From Luminiphilus syltensis NOR5-1B (GTDB lineage: Bacteria; Pseudomonadota; Gammaproteobacteria; Pseudomonadales; Halieaceae), in assembly GCF_000158175.1 (NCBI RefSeq), contig NZ_DS999411.1, forward strand, positions 543,009-607,008: 64,000 nucleotides of DNA, written 5' to 3'. How positions within the stretch are numbered: position 1 is the first letter of the stretch; every line of letters starts with the position of its first letter. A program made the position numbers and the translations under genes. Shown piece after piece: positions 10,188-18,278 of the stretch. Below the pieces are notes generated by a model, which was given only the letters and a program-made list of their open reading frames with translations, did not search any database and was not told the DNA's origin.

Positions 10188-10535
10188 TACTGCTCCTCGA
10201 CGAGTTGTTGATGCCCGCGCCATGGCGTCTTGATGTGCGGCGCCCGTCGGACAAACCGGCACGCCAAGACTGGCCATCAGCGGCCAATACAGGTGTTACG
10301 AAGGGGCGTCGCACCCCGCCCCGACCGATGGTCACCGCTGTAATGGCGCAATTCTATCCGCATAAGGGCATCTTTTCGTCAATACACGATTCCGCATACG
10401 GACGCATTCCGGCTCGCGCCGATATACGACCACCTCCCGCGGCTTCAACGCATCGGATAGCAGCCAAGACAATGGGACGCCCCGGAAGGTCTCCCGAGCA
10501 CAGGGGTCTGGGAGAGATTCAGCCCAAGGGCCGCA
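10188..10535. other. Intergenic region between the quinone oxidoreductase and prpE
   Basis: About 350 bases without a supported gene. A short inverted repeat, GGGGCG (10303-10308) with CGCCCC (10317-10322), could form a hairpin but has no T-tract. The region should carry the end of the prpE transcript and the promoter of the downstream three-gene operon. No clear promoter was found by eye. Confidence 0.35.
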
Positions 10536-12407
10536 TCAGGTAATGACGGCGGCGACCTCTTCAAGTACCGCGGGATCTTCAATAGTCGATGGCACCGAAT
10601 AAGGTTCGCCATCGATGATCTTTCGGAGCGTCGCACGTAAGATTTTTCCGGATCGGGTTTTCGGCAGGCGCTCGAGCAGAAACGCCCGCTGAAAACTCGC
10701 CACGGCACCGACCTGGCTGCGTACGTCGGCGATCAATTCGCGCTCGAGCGACGCCAGGTCCATAGCCACGCCGTCCTTCAATACTACGAGCCCCACAGGC
10801 ACCTGCCCCTTGAGGTCGTCTGCCGCACCGATCACAGCGCACTCGGCAACCGCAGGATGCGCAGCAACCACCTCCTCCAGCGTCCCGGTGGACAGGCGAT
10901 GTCCGGCGACATTGATCACATCATCGGTACGACCCATGATGAACAGGTAACCGTCCTCATCGAGATAACCCCCATCCCCCGACAGGTAATAACCGGGATA
11001 GGCATTGAGATAGGACTGCTCGAAGCGCTCATGATGCCCCCAAACCGTGGGCAGACACCCGGGTGGCAGCGGCCGCTTGATGACTACCGCGCCCTGCTCA
11101 CCCGCGGCCATCGCGCGACCCTCAGGGTCCAGAATTTCAACCTTAAAGCCCGGCGTGGGCACGGTGGCAGACCCGGGCTTGGGCGGCAATGTCTCGAGCC
11201 CACGCGGATTGGTGGCGATCGCCCAGCCGGTCTCCGTCTGCCACCAGTGGTCGACGATCGGCAGCTGGGTGAGGGTATCGAGCCAATGGTAGGTCGGCGG
11301 ATCAAGACGCTCACCCGCCAGGTACAGCGCTTCCAGTGAAGTGGTGTCGTAGTCGTTAAACAGTTGACCTTCCGGATCCTCTTTGCGGACGGCCCGGAAA
11401 GCCGTGGGGGCAGCAAACAGGACCTTTACCCGATACTCCTCGATGAGTCGCCAGAACGCGCCAGCGTCAGGTGTTTTTACCGGCTTACCCTCATACATAA
11501 TGGTGGAGCAGCCCGCGAATAACGGCGCGTAAACAATATAGGAATGGCCCACAACCCAGCCGATATCACTGGCAGCCCAATACACGTCGCCGGGGTCTAC
11601 GTCGTATACCGCGTTCATCGAATAGGTGAGCGCTACTGCGTGGCCACCATTGTCGCGAACCACACCCTTGGGTTTACCCGTAGTGCCCGATGTATAGAGG
11701 ATATACAGCGGATCCGTCGCCAGTACCGGTACACAGTCAGCGGGTTCCGCGGCTGCGACGGCCGCTTCCCAGGTAATGTCACGGCCGGCAACCGGGTCAA
11801 AACCTGCCTGCGGTCGCTCCATCACGATAACCGTTGACGGCTTGTTCTCAACCGAGTCAATAGCCTCGTTAACAATCGGCAGATAGGGGATTACCCTCGC
11901 GACCTCGACACCACAGGTTGCGGTAACCACGACCTTCGGCGTCGCGTCCTCGAGTCGGACCGCCAATTCATTGGCAGCAAAGCCACCGAAGACCACCGAA
12001 TGGATAGCGCCGATGCGCGCGCAGGCGAGCATGGCAACGGCGGCTTCGGGCACCATGGGCATGTAAATCACGACCCGATCGCCCTTACCGACCCCCCGCG
12101 CGGCCAGCGCACCCGCGAACACCGCCACCCTGGACAGTAATTCGCGATAGCTTATGGACGCTTTGCTGTTGGTGACCGGCGAATCGTAGTAGATCGCCAC
12201 CTGATCACCCCGCCCGCTGGCAACGTGCCGATCCACCGCGTTGAAACAGGTGTTCAGGGTGCCGTCGGGAAACCAGCGCTCAATCCCCAGATCGTCGGTG
12301 GCAACTCCCGTCGTTGGCGCCTCATACCAATCGACCAGCGCCGACTGTTTAAGCCAGAAACGATCCGGGTCGGTTACCGAGGCTGAAAACTCAGATTGAT
12401 ACGTCAT
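10536..12407 (-). CDS. prpE: Propionyl-CoA / acetyl-CoA synthetase (PrpE-like)
   Basis: A 623-residue acyl-CoA synthetase of the ANL superfamily, which activates a short-chain acid through an acyl-adenylate. The N-terminal cap begins EFSASVTDPDRFWLKQSALV. The P-loop motif is YILYTSGTTGKPKGVV near residue 235, with WWQTETGWAI near residue 390. The conserved catalytic Lys lies in LPKTRSGKILRATL near the C terminus, which is also where Pat-type acetylation regulates this family. Length and motifs fit PrpE (E. coli 628 residues) rather than Acs (about 650), but substrate preference is inference. The start has GGGAG upstream. No 2-methylcitrate cycle genes adjoin it. Confidence 0.85.
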   Translation of the reverse strand: MTYQSEFSASVTDPDRFWLKQSALVDWYEAPTTGVATDDLGIERWFPDGTLNTCFNAVDRHVASGRGDQVAIYYDSPVTNSKASISYRELLSRVAVFAGALAARGVGKGDRVVIYMPMVPEAAVAMLACARIGAIHSVVFGGFAANELAVRLEDATPKVVVTATCGVEVARVIPYLPIVNEAIDSVENKPSTVIVMERPQAGFDPVAGRDITWEAAVAAAEPADCVPVLATDPLYILYTSGTTGKPKGVVRDNGGHAVALTYSMNAVYDVDPGDVYWAASDIGWVVGHSYIVYAPLFAGCSTIMYEGKPVKTPDAGAFWRLIEEYRVKVLFAAPTAFRAVRKEDPEGQLFNDYDTTSLEALYLAGERLDPPTYHWLDTLTQLPIVDHWWQTETGWAIATNPRGLETLPPKPGSATVPTPGFKVEILDPEGRAMAAGEQGAVVIKRPLPPGCLPTVWGHHERFEQSYLNAYPGYYLSGDGGYLDEDGYLFIMGRTDDVINVAGHRLSTGTLEEVVAAHPAVAECAVIGAADDLKGQVPVGLVVLKDGVAMDLASLERELIADVRSQVGAVASFQRAFLLERLPKTRSGKILRATLRKIIDGEPYSVPSTIEDPAVLEEVAAVIT

Positions 12408-12499
12408 GCCGACTCCCTGTGCGTTATCTATTATTCATCTAAGTTAACCCGCCCCCCGGCGATTGACACTTAGACCTTGGTTGGGAGTCCCAAGTTTTT

Positions 12500-12527
12500 A
12501 CCGCGCTTTTCGAGCGAAAAGCGCGGT
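12500..12527 (-). repeat. Perfect 12-bp hairpin downstream of the YeeE pair
   Basis: ACCGCGCTTTTC (12500-12511) and GAAAAGCGCGGT (12516-12527) are exact reverse complements separated by GAGC. The hairpin lies 21 bases past the second yeeE gene and about 90 bases before prpE. It is well placed to end the yeeE transcript, although neither flank has a strong T-run in the direction of transcription. It may be a terminator or a processing or stability hairpin. Confidence 0.6.
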
Positions 12528-12547
12528 CATTCAATCCCCAGGCCCGG

Positions 12548-13075
12548 TCAGGAGGCTCTCTCGCGCAGGATCACGAACGCGACCATCAGCAATGCCGCCC
12601 CGAAGGGAAGTGCGAGCCAGATACCGCTGATTCCGAGCAGGTCGGGCATGGTTACCGCGCCGAAACTCAGAGGTTCGATCAAGGCACCGCTTAGCAATGG
12701 GATCGCAAGTGCAAACAACAGCGCACCGACCAAGCCGCCGGCAAGGGTCGCCATGGCGTCTGTCTTGCCCTCGGCCGAGCCCACCACACAGGTGCCCGGG
12801 CAATAGCCGGAAACCGCCCAGCCAATGCCGAAGATGAGACCGCCGAGAGCCACGCCGCCGATATACACCGGTTTCACGCTGAGATTGGCAAGACCGACAA
12901 AATCAAGGGCATAGATCCCTATGGTGCCGACGCCGATGGCGGTGGCCATGAGTTTAATAATCCACAGGTCCTTCAGCAGCAACGTGCCCAGAATCCGTCG
13001 ATAGCTCGTCGCACCGCCGAGGAATAAAATAGCGCCGAAGGCGCAGCCAATAAGAAATCCGATAAATAGCGTCAT
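12548..13075 (-). CDS. YeeE/YedE half-transporter (second subunit)
   Basis: A 175-residue membrane protein from ATG 13075 (MTLFIGFLIGCAFG), with AGGAGC just upstream. The longer frame to 13129 overlaps the partner gene and is unlikely. Several hydrophobic helices are visible, and the motif SGYCPGTCVVG near residue 90 carries two cysteines. The YeeE/YedE (DUF395, TsuA-like) family takes up thiosulfate or related sulfane-sulfur compounds using membrane cysteines. Split half-length pairs such as this occur widely and usually work together. The partner gene ends 4 bases upstream. Confidence 0.85.
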   Translation of the reverse strand: MTLFIGFLIGCAFGAILFLGGATSYRRILGTLLLKDLWIIKLMATAIGVGTIGIYALDFVGLANLSVKPVYIGGVALGGLIFGIGWAVSGYCPGTCVVGSAEGKTDAMATLAGGLVGALLFALAIPLLSGALIEPLSFGAVTMPDLLGISGIWLALPFGAALLMVAFVILRERAS

Positions 13076-13079
13076 GACT

Positions 13080-13616
13080 TCAGCTCCTGCCTCGGTAAAG
13101 AAGATGAGCGGTGATGATGGCGGCGCCAAAGGCGCAGACCCCGAATAGAAACGAACTCGCAGCGAGCTGCGAGATACCGCTGATCATGTGACCACTGGTA
13201 CACCCACCCGCAAGGCGCGCCCCGAATAACAGCAAGACGCCACCGGCGAAGGCCGCCGTCAGGCGCTTTAGCCGTGAACTGCCAAACACCGAGACCCACA
13301 GTTCCGGTAGCGAACCCTGATCGGCAAGGGGCTGTTTGTCGCGGAACACCAAGGCACAGGCACCACCACCGACAAACATCCCGAATACCAGCATCCAGCC
13401 GTAGCCGACGCCCCAATCGTTCGCCTCACCGTAGTTGGCGAGATAGGCGTTACCCTCCGCGAACTTCTCGGCCACCGCGTGTGCCACCACGGCGTCTGAG
13501 ACGACAAACTGGGTCGAGACACCCAGCGGCTTGACCAGTGCCGTGGCCAGTGTAAGAAGCAAGCCGAGGGCAATCCCTGCGGCTTTCCAAGAAATAATGG
13601 CTTGTTTGTCCTGCAT
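13080..13616 (-). CDS. YeeE/YedE half-transporter (first subunit)
   Basis: A 178-residue membrane protein with a first hydrophobic helix at residues 13-30 and the family motif GGCTSGHMISG near residue 140, whose Cys is thought to handle sulfane sulfur in this family. A periplasmic-looking segment around residues 45-70 separates the first two helices. It is the first gene of a two-gene operon with the other YeeE half, 4 bases apart. The promoter-operator described at 13663-13697 lies directly upstream. The role is import of thiosulfate or related reduced sulfur; the exact substrate is unknown. Confidence 0.87.
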   Translation of the reverse strand: MQDKQAIISWKAAGIALGLLLTLATALVKPLGVSTQFVVSDAVVAHAVAEKFAEGNAYLANYGEANDWGVGYGWMLVFGMFVGGGACALVFRDKQPLADQGSLPELWVSVFGSSRLKRLTAAFAGGVLLLFGARLAGGCTSGHMISGISQLAASSFLFGVCAFGAAIITAHLLYRGRS

Positions 13617-13662
13617 ATCACCTCCGCCGGGCGGGCTGGAGTGCCCACCACGCTAGTTATTC

Positions 13663-13697
13663 TATACAGGTATAACCTTATGCCCTAAAAAAATCAA
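13663..13697 (-). promoter_or_regulatory. Promoter with overlapping dyad operator for the YeeE pair
   Basis: On the minus strand TTGATT (+ strand 13692-13697) and TATACC (13669-13674) are separated by 17 bases, a good sigma-70 layout about 55 bases before the first yeeE start. The -10 element lies inside the dyad TATAC-AG-GTATA (13663-13674), which sits in a larger imperfect repeat GTTAT...ATAAC (13656-13676). A repressor bound here would block the -10. YeeE genes are often controlled by ArsR-family sulfane-sulfur sensors such as BigR/SqrR; no such regulator is in this window, so that link is inference. Confidence 0.6.
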
Positions 13698-13729
13698 GGC
13701 ACGGAGTGGTATTGATCAATGGATTGACC

Positions 13730-14395
13730 TCACAGCAGATCGCGCAGGACCAACCCCCTGCCACGGCGCCCAACATGCCCCAGTAACAGCTCGGCAGTCG
13801 CCATGGCATCCACCAACGCGTTGTGCGCATCATGGGGTGGAAGATGATAGCGATCACGACACGCCTGAAGGCGCAAATCACCGGGCCCGATGGTCTGCTG
13901 TCTTCGCTCCAGCAAGCGGTGCTCGAGAAGCAGGGTATCCACCACCGGCACCAGCAGTGGCGCGCCAAAGACCTGCTGGCAGGCACGATCGAGAAATGCC
14001 ACATCGAGGGAGGCGTGATGGAACACCCACACCGCTTCCCTGGCCGCGGTAATCAGCGCCCTGAGTGCCGTCTCCGTATCCCCCGCTGCCGATAGCTCGC
14101 AGTCGCGCAACTGATGAATCACCGCGCTTTGACCGACGCTGCGCTCATTGCGAATCAAGTGATGTTGCGCGCTGGCCAATACAATCTCACCCGCCTCAAT
14201 CACCACCCAGCCCAGACTGAGCAACTCGCCTTCGGCAACCTCCAGCGCCGACATCTCCGCGTCACAGACGAGGAATTTCAGATCTTCCACGGCCGTTCCC
14301 GGTTTCGGCAACGGGCCCGCCCACAGCGCCGCCAATTCCGGAGCGGGCGGCGTACGCCGGGTTTGCAGCCAGCGTCTGGCCTGCAATCGCCACAT
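13730..14395 (-). CDS. DEDDh 3'-5' exonuclease (DnaQ/PolC epsilon-like)
   Basis: A 221-residue exonuclease. All five catalytic positions can be placed: Asp45 and Glu47 in VCDAEMSALE, Asp131 in HHASLDVAFLD, and His191 and Asp196 in DAHNALVDAMATAE. The start overlaps the stop of the CBS/DUF294 gene by 1 base (TGATG), so the two are translationally coupled. This pairing recurs in gammaproteobacteria, often near acetate-uptake or acyl-CoA synthetase genes. The exonuclease is not the replicative proofreading subunit: it lacks the C-terminal alpha-binding tail and sits with a signalling protein. Its physiological substrate is unknown. Confidence 0.88.
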   Translation of the reverse strand: MWRLQARRWLQTRRTPPAPELAALWAGPLPKPGTAVEDLKFLVCDAEMSALEVAEGELLSLGWVVIEAGEIVLASAQHHLIRNERSVGQSAVIHQLRDCELSAAGDTETALRALITAAREAVWVFHHASLDVAFLDRACQQVFGAPLLVPVVDTLLLEHRLLERRQQTIGPGDLRLQACRDRYHLPPHDAHNALVDAMATAELLLGHVGRRGRGLVLRDLL

Positions 14396-16269
14396 CAGCC
14401 CATTCCCGCTCGATAGGTCTGGCGAATCGCGGACTGGGCCTCATCGATAATGGTGAATGCATCGCGAAGCTGCTCTCTAGCGAGCCTCGGCAGCGTGCGG
14501 GGATTGACATAGTTATCGACGGGAGCGCCCGCCATAACCTGGTCGCACTGGTGGCGAATGCGAACACCCTGGATGAAATGAAGCGCATCCGCGAGATTTC
14601 TCGAATCCGCCATGGTCATGAACCCCTGCTTTGCGAGGCCGGCCAGTCGCTCCTCGGTGTTCACCGCCGGTAGTGAATGGGCCAGCGCATGCAATCGGGC
14701 AATTTCGGTGACCGGCAAAATACCGCGCTTTTTGATGTCGAGACTATCGCGATGGTCGCCGTTTCGATCCACCACAAATCGCCTGAAGATGCCCAGAGGC
14801 GGGCGGGTGTCAAGTACGTTGGCCGCCAGTGCAGCGAGGAAAATCGTGTTGCTGCTGGCTTGTTCCAGCATCACCTTTTGCAAACGGGCGACGAGGTCAG
14901 CCTCACCGTAAAGGCACCTGAGATCGAAAAAAATACTCACCCGCATCACCGCGTCATTGGTCGGCGCCCGCGCCCAGCGTCTTACGGTTGATTGCCAGGT
15001 CGCCAGTGGCTGACGCCAACTCTCGGTGGTTGCCATGATCTCGCCGGGACAATACTTGTAACCACACATAGCAAGACCATCGCTCACCCGGGTCGCGAGC
15101 TTGCTGTACCAGTCAAGTTCACCGGGTTCGACGTTGTCATCAATGACGATACCGTTATCCTGGTCCGCGCCAAGAAGCTGTTCTGCCCGCGCCTGGGAGC
15201 CAAAGCCAATCCACGCCCAGGGCTTCGGCGCCGGCCCCAGTTCAGCCTCCGCCAACTGAATCAGGCGCACGGCAATGGCGTCAGAGATTGCCGTCAGGAT
15301 CTGCGATATCTGCTGGGCGCTCATACCGCTGCTAAACCACTGCACCATCAGATTGCTAATGCCCGCCACCAATTGACGGATGCCGTCCACATCCTGCTGC
15401 CGCGAAATCCGCTGCACCAGATAGACCGGGTCATCCTGACGAGCAACAATCAGGTCAGAGGTGGTCACCACGCCGGCCAACTCACCGTCGCGGGTTACCG
15501 GTAGGTGATGAATTCCAGATTGGGTCATCATCAGCGTTGCCGCAAAAATGGACTGGCCGGCATCGATCGAACGGGGTTGAGGGGTCATGACTTCACTCAC
15601 GGCGACCGAGGGGCTCACTCCCGCCGCCAAAACCCGGACCCGCAAATCGCGATCGGTCAGTATCCCGCGGAGCTTGCCCTGATCAACGACAAACGTTGAC
15701 GACACCCGTCGCGCCGCCATGGCCGCCGCGGCGGCCTGAACCGTCGCCTCCGGCGCAATCGTCAACAGGTCTTTTGCCATTACCGTGGCCAGCTCTGCTG
15801 CCATCGCATTGGGCTCAGCCTGATAGCGAGCCGCCCGCCGCAGGCGCCGGCTGCGCTGGCCCGTAAAATAACGATCAACAGCCCGATGACTGCGTCGGAG
15901 TGCCTGATAATCCGACTCGGGAAGTCGATAAATCAGGGCATCCTCGATTACGGTGGCCACGACATTTTTCTGCTCGGTATTGAGCCCGGCAATACTGAAA
16001 CTTTCCCCCTCCCCCAGCCGGTCGAGCAGCTTGTTGTCGGCATCACGGATGTCGACCGCGCCGCTGCGCAGCACTCGCAGCCCGGCGGGCGCTTCGGCGG
16101 ACTCAAAACGAGCGCCCCGCGGCTGATAGGACGCGCGCAGACACGCCACCATCCGATTCAGATCAGCGTCATCGAGTTCGTTAAAGGGTAGCGAACCCCG
16201 GAGAAACTCAGCGACCGCCAACATCTCAGTAGCGCCGTTGCCCGGCGCCATTTCCTCGGAATCGTCCAC
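14395..16269 (-). CDS. Cyclic-nucleotide-binding / CBS / DUF294 nucleotidyltransferase-like signalling protein
   Basis: A 624-residue multidomain protein. Residues 20-140 look like a cNMP-binding beta-barrel, residues 164-280 are a CBS pair (VMAKDLLTIAPEATVQAA, then VMTPQPRSIDAG), and residues 300-450 are the DUF294 nucleotidyltransferase-like domain. In that domain GFGSQARAEQL (355-365) and DQDNGIVID carry the Gly-Ser and acidic residues expected of a GlnD-type fold. The rest is the DUF294 C-terminal helical domain. It probably senses an adenine nucleotide and modifies or regulates a partner. The exonuclease gene is coupled to it by a 1-base overlap. Confidence 0.9.
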   Translation of the reverse strand: MDDSEEMAPGNGATEMLAVAEFLRGSLPFNELDDADLNRMVACLRASYQPRGARFESAEAPAGLRVLRSGAVDIRDADNKLLDRLGEGESFSIAGLNTEQKNVVATVIEDALIYRLPESDYQALRRSHRAVDRYFTGQRSRRLRRAARYQAEPNAMAAELATVMAKDLLTIAPEATVQAAAAAMAARRVSSTFVVDQGKLRGILTDRDLRVRVLAAGVSPSVAVSEVMTPQPRSIDAGQSIFAATLMMTQSGIHHLPVTRDGELAGVVTTSDLIVARQDDPVYLVQRISRQQDVDGIRQLVAGISNLMVQWFSSGMSAQQISQILTAISDAIAVRLIQLAEAELGPAPKPWAWIGFGSQARAEQLLGADQDNGIVIDDNVEPGELDWYSKLATRVSDGLAMCGYKYCPGEIMATTESWRQPLATWQSTVRRWARAPTNDAVMRVSIFFDLRCLYGEADLVARLQKVMLEQASSNTIFLAALAANVLDTRPPLGIFRRFVVDRNGDHRDSLDIKKRGILPVTEIARLHALAHSLPAVNTEERLAGLAKQGFMTMADSRNLADALHFIQGVRIRHQCDQVMAGAPVDNYVNPRTLPRLAREQLRDAFTIIDEAQSAIRQTYRAGMG

Positions 16270-16685
16270 TGGTTAGATGCTCCCGTACAAGCCTGTGACT
16301 AGCTTAATCGAGCTGACGGCACGATGAATACACGACGTTAGTCAGGATGCGGGCAGGAAGTGATGCAAGCGCAAACCAAAGTCGCACTGCTACTCGGCGG
16401 CACTGAACACGATCGACGCACCCCTTGTGCCCGGGATACGCGCCAGGTTGGATGAATACAGGCAGGCCGGGGAGCCATGAAGCCAATAACAAACGGGGCC
16501 AGTGGCGCTGCCGCGCCGGGTAACGCTGTGCTCATGGGCGGCCTGTGCGAGGGGTTTCAGGCGTCAAATCCAGTCCAATGGTGCATCATGCGGCGGGCAT
16601 GATTTGCCATCGCGGGGGTTGTATTTGGCAGGGTACTCGCTATAAAGGCCGGCCGATCCGTTTACATTGAGGCACTGCACTAAAA
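16270..16685. other. Divergent intergenic region between the CBS/DUF294 gene and the AbgT transporter gene
   Basis: About 415 bases without a supported gene; short minus-strand frames here have no recognisable product. Apart from the promoter candidate at 16619-16646 for the rightward gene, nothing distinctive is visible. The leftward promoter for the CBS/DUF294 gene must also be here but was not identified. Confidence 0.4.
16619..16646 (+). promoter_or_regulatory. Candidate sigma-70 promoter for the AbgT-family gene
   Basis: TTGTAT (16619-16624), a 16-base spacer and TATAAA (16641-16646), placed 40 bases before the start codon at 16686. The only other hexamer in range, TTGGCA, is too close to the -10. 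Moderate match; not tested. Confidence 0.45.
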
Positions 16686-18224
16686 ATGAACAGTGACCAA
16701 AACCGACCCTCCCTGGCTGAACGTTTGCTCGCCACTATCGAGCGCACCGGTAACCGCCTGCCCGATCCTGCGCTGCTGTTTATCGCACTGCTGGTCATCG
16801 TCTGGGTCGTGTCGTGGCTGCTGTCGGGCGTGACGTTCAATGCTATCGACCCTCGCAGTGGCGAGCCGGTGGTCATTGTCAACCAACTCGCAGGCACCAG
16901 TCTCACCCAGTTTCTTGGGGACATGGTGGGTACCTTTGCCCACTTCCATCCGATCGGCGTCGTGCTGGTCGCCATGTTGGGGATTGGTGTTGCCGAGCAT
17001 ACCGGGTTTATCAATACGGCCCTGCGGTCCATGTTACGGGTTACCGCCGACTGGCTGCTAACCCCCATGGTGATACTGGTGGGTATTGTCAGTCATACCG
17101 CGGCCGATGCCGGCTATGTGCTGGTAATACCGCTGGGCGGCGTTATTTTTTATGTTGCGGGTCGACACCCGCTGGCGGGGATCGCCGCCGCATTTGCCGG
17201 CGTATCCGGGGGCTTTTCAGCGAACTTCATCCCCTCAGCGATTGACCCCATGCTTGCGGGTATAACCCAGTCCGGTGGCCAGCTTATCGATCCCGACCTT
17301 TCGATCAATCCACTCAACAACTATTTCTTTACCGCGATTTCCTCGGTGGTGATTATCGGGCTGGGCTGGTTAATCACCGACCGGTGGGTGACACCTCGCC
17401 TTGCCAGCCTGCCGGTTGACGACGACGCAGAACCACCCCCGACGCTTGAACCCCTGTCCGCCAGTGAAACCCGTGGCCTTCGATTTGCGCTGGGGGTGAT
17501 GCTGGCGAGCACCGCGCTACTGGCCTTTACCGCCTGGCCTGGGGACTCGGCGTGGAGAGGCAGTAGCGGCTCACTCACCGAATCGGGATCTCCGCTGATG
17601 TCCTCCATTGTCGCGCTAATCTTCCTTTTGTTTTTACTGCCCGGTGTGGTTTACGGCGTTGTTGCGGGTACCGTACGCAGCGCCAAAGACATCATCGATG
17701 GTATGACCCAGGCGATGCACAGCATGGCGTATTACCTGGTCATCATGTTTTTTATCGCGCAGTTTATTTACGTCTTCGGCGAATCCAATCTCGGGGTACT
17801 CATGGCGCTTGAAGGCGCCGCACTGCTGAAATCGATTGGGCTACCCTCTGCCATGACGATTATGGGCATTGTTTTACTGACGGGCGTTCTCAACCTGTTT
17901 ATTGGCTCCGCATCGGCCAAGTGGGCACTGCTTGCACCGATTTTTGTTCCCATGTTGATGGAACTTGGTATTAGTCCCGATCTGGCGCAGGCGGCGTATC
18001 GCGTGGGCGATTCAACGACCAATATCATTACCCCGCTCATGCCTTATTTTCCGCTCGTGGTCGTGTATTGCCAGCGCTACGTCAAAAACACCGGCATTGG
18101 CACCGTGACCGCTATGATGGTGCCCTACTCTTCGGTTTTCCTTTTGCTGTGGACCCTGTTCCTGATGCTGTACTGGGCCACGGGCCTTCCGCTGGGGCTG
18201 CAGTCGAGCTACAGCTACGGCTAA
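16686..18224 (+). CDS. AbgT-family transporter (p-aminobenzoyl-glutamate or efflux type)
   Basis: A 512-residue inner-membrane protein with about 12 hydrophobic segments. Family features include DPALLFIALLVIVWV early, the conserved GIVSHTAADAGYVLVIPL near residue 137, and GVSGGFSANFIPSAIDPMLA near residue 178. The C-terminal half repeats a hairpin plus ASAKWALLAPIFVPM and DSTTNIITPLMPYFPL. AbgT of E. coli imports p-aminobenzoyl-glutamate, while MtrF and YdaH export sulfonamides; the sequence alone does not decide. No abgA or abgB hydrolase genes are nearby, so the import role is not supported by context. Confidence 0.9.
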   Translation: MNSDQNRPSLAERLLATIERTGNRLPDPALLFIALLVIVWVVSWLLSGVTFNAIDPRSGEPVVIVNQLAGTSLTQFLGDMVGTFAHFHPIGVVLVAMLGIGVAEHTGFINTALRSMLRVTADWLLTPMVILVGIVSHTAADAGYVLVIPLGGVIFYVAGRHPLAGIAAAFAGVSGGFSANFIPSAIDPMLAGITQSGGQLIDPDLSINPLNNYFFTAISSVVIIGLGWLITDRWVTPRLASLPVDDDAEPPPTLEPLSASETRGLRFALGVMLASTALLAFTAWPGDSAWRGSSGSLTESGSPLMSSIVALIFLLFLLPGVVYGVVAGTVRSAKDIIDGMTQAMHSMAYYLVIMFFIAQFIYVFGESNLGVLMALEGAALLKSIGLPSAMTIMGIVLLTGVLNLFIGSASAKWALLAPIFVPMLMELGISPDLAQAAYRVGDSTTNIITPLMPYFPLVVVYCQRYVKNTGIGTVTAMMVPYSSVFLLLWTLFLMLYWATGLPLGLQSSYSYG

Positions 18225-18265
18225 GCGGTCCACCGGGATCCGCGCAGCATCCTGAATCAACCCGG

Positions 18266-18271
18266 TATAAT
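18266..18271 (+). promoter_or_regulatory. Consensus -10 (TATAAT) directly before ppnN
   Basis: A perfect TATAAT ends 7 bases before the ppnN ATG at 18279, which would put the transcription start at or next to that ATG. No Shine-Dalgarno sequence and no good -35 are visible. It may be a leaderless promoter, or translation may begin at a later Met (18357). Confidence 0.4.
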
Positions 18272-18278
18272 CGACCAC

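Noticed and set aside
10303-10322. GGGGCG/CGCCCC hairpin as a terminator
   Set aside because: Only a 6-bp stem with an 8-base loop, no T-tract, and far from the flanking stop codon; chance in GC-rich DNA is likely.
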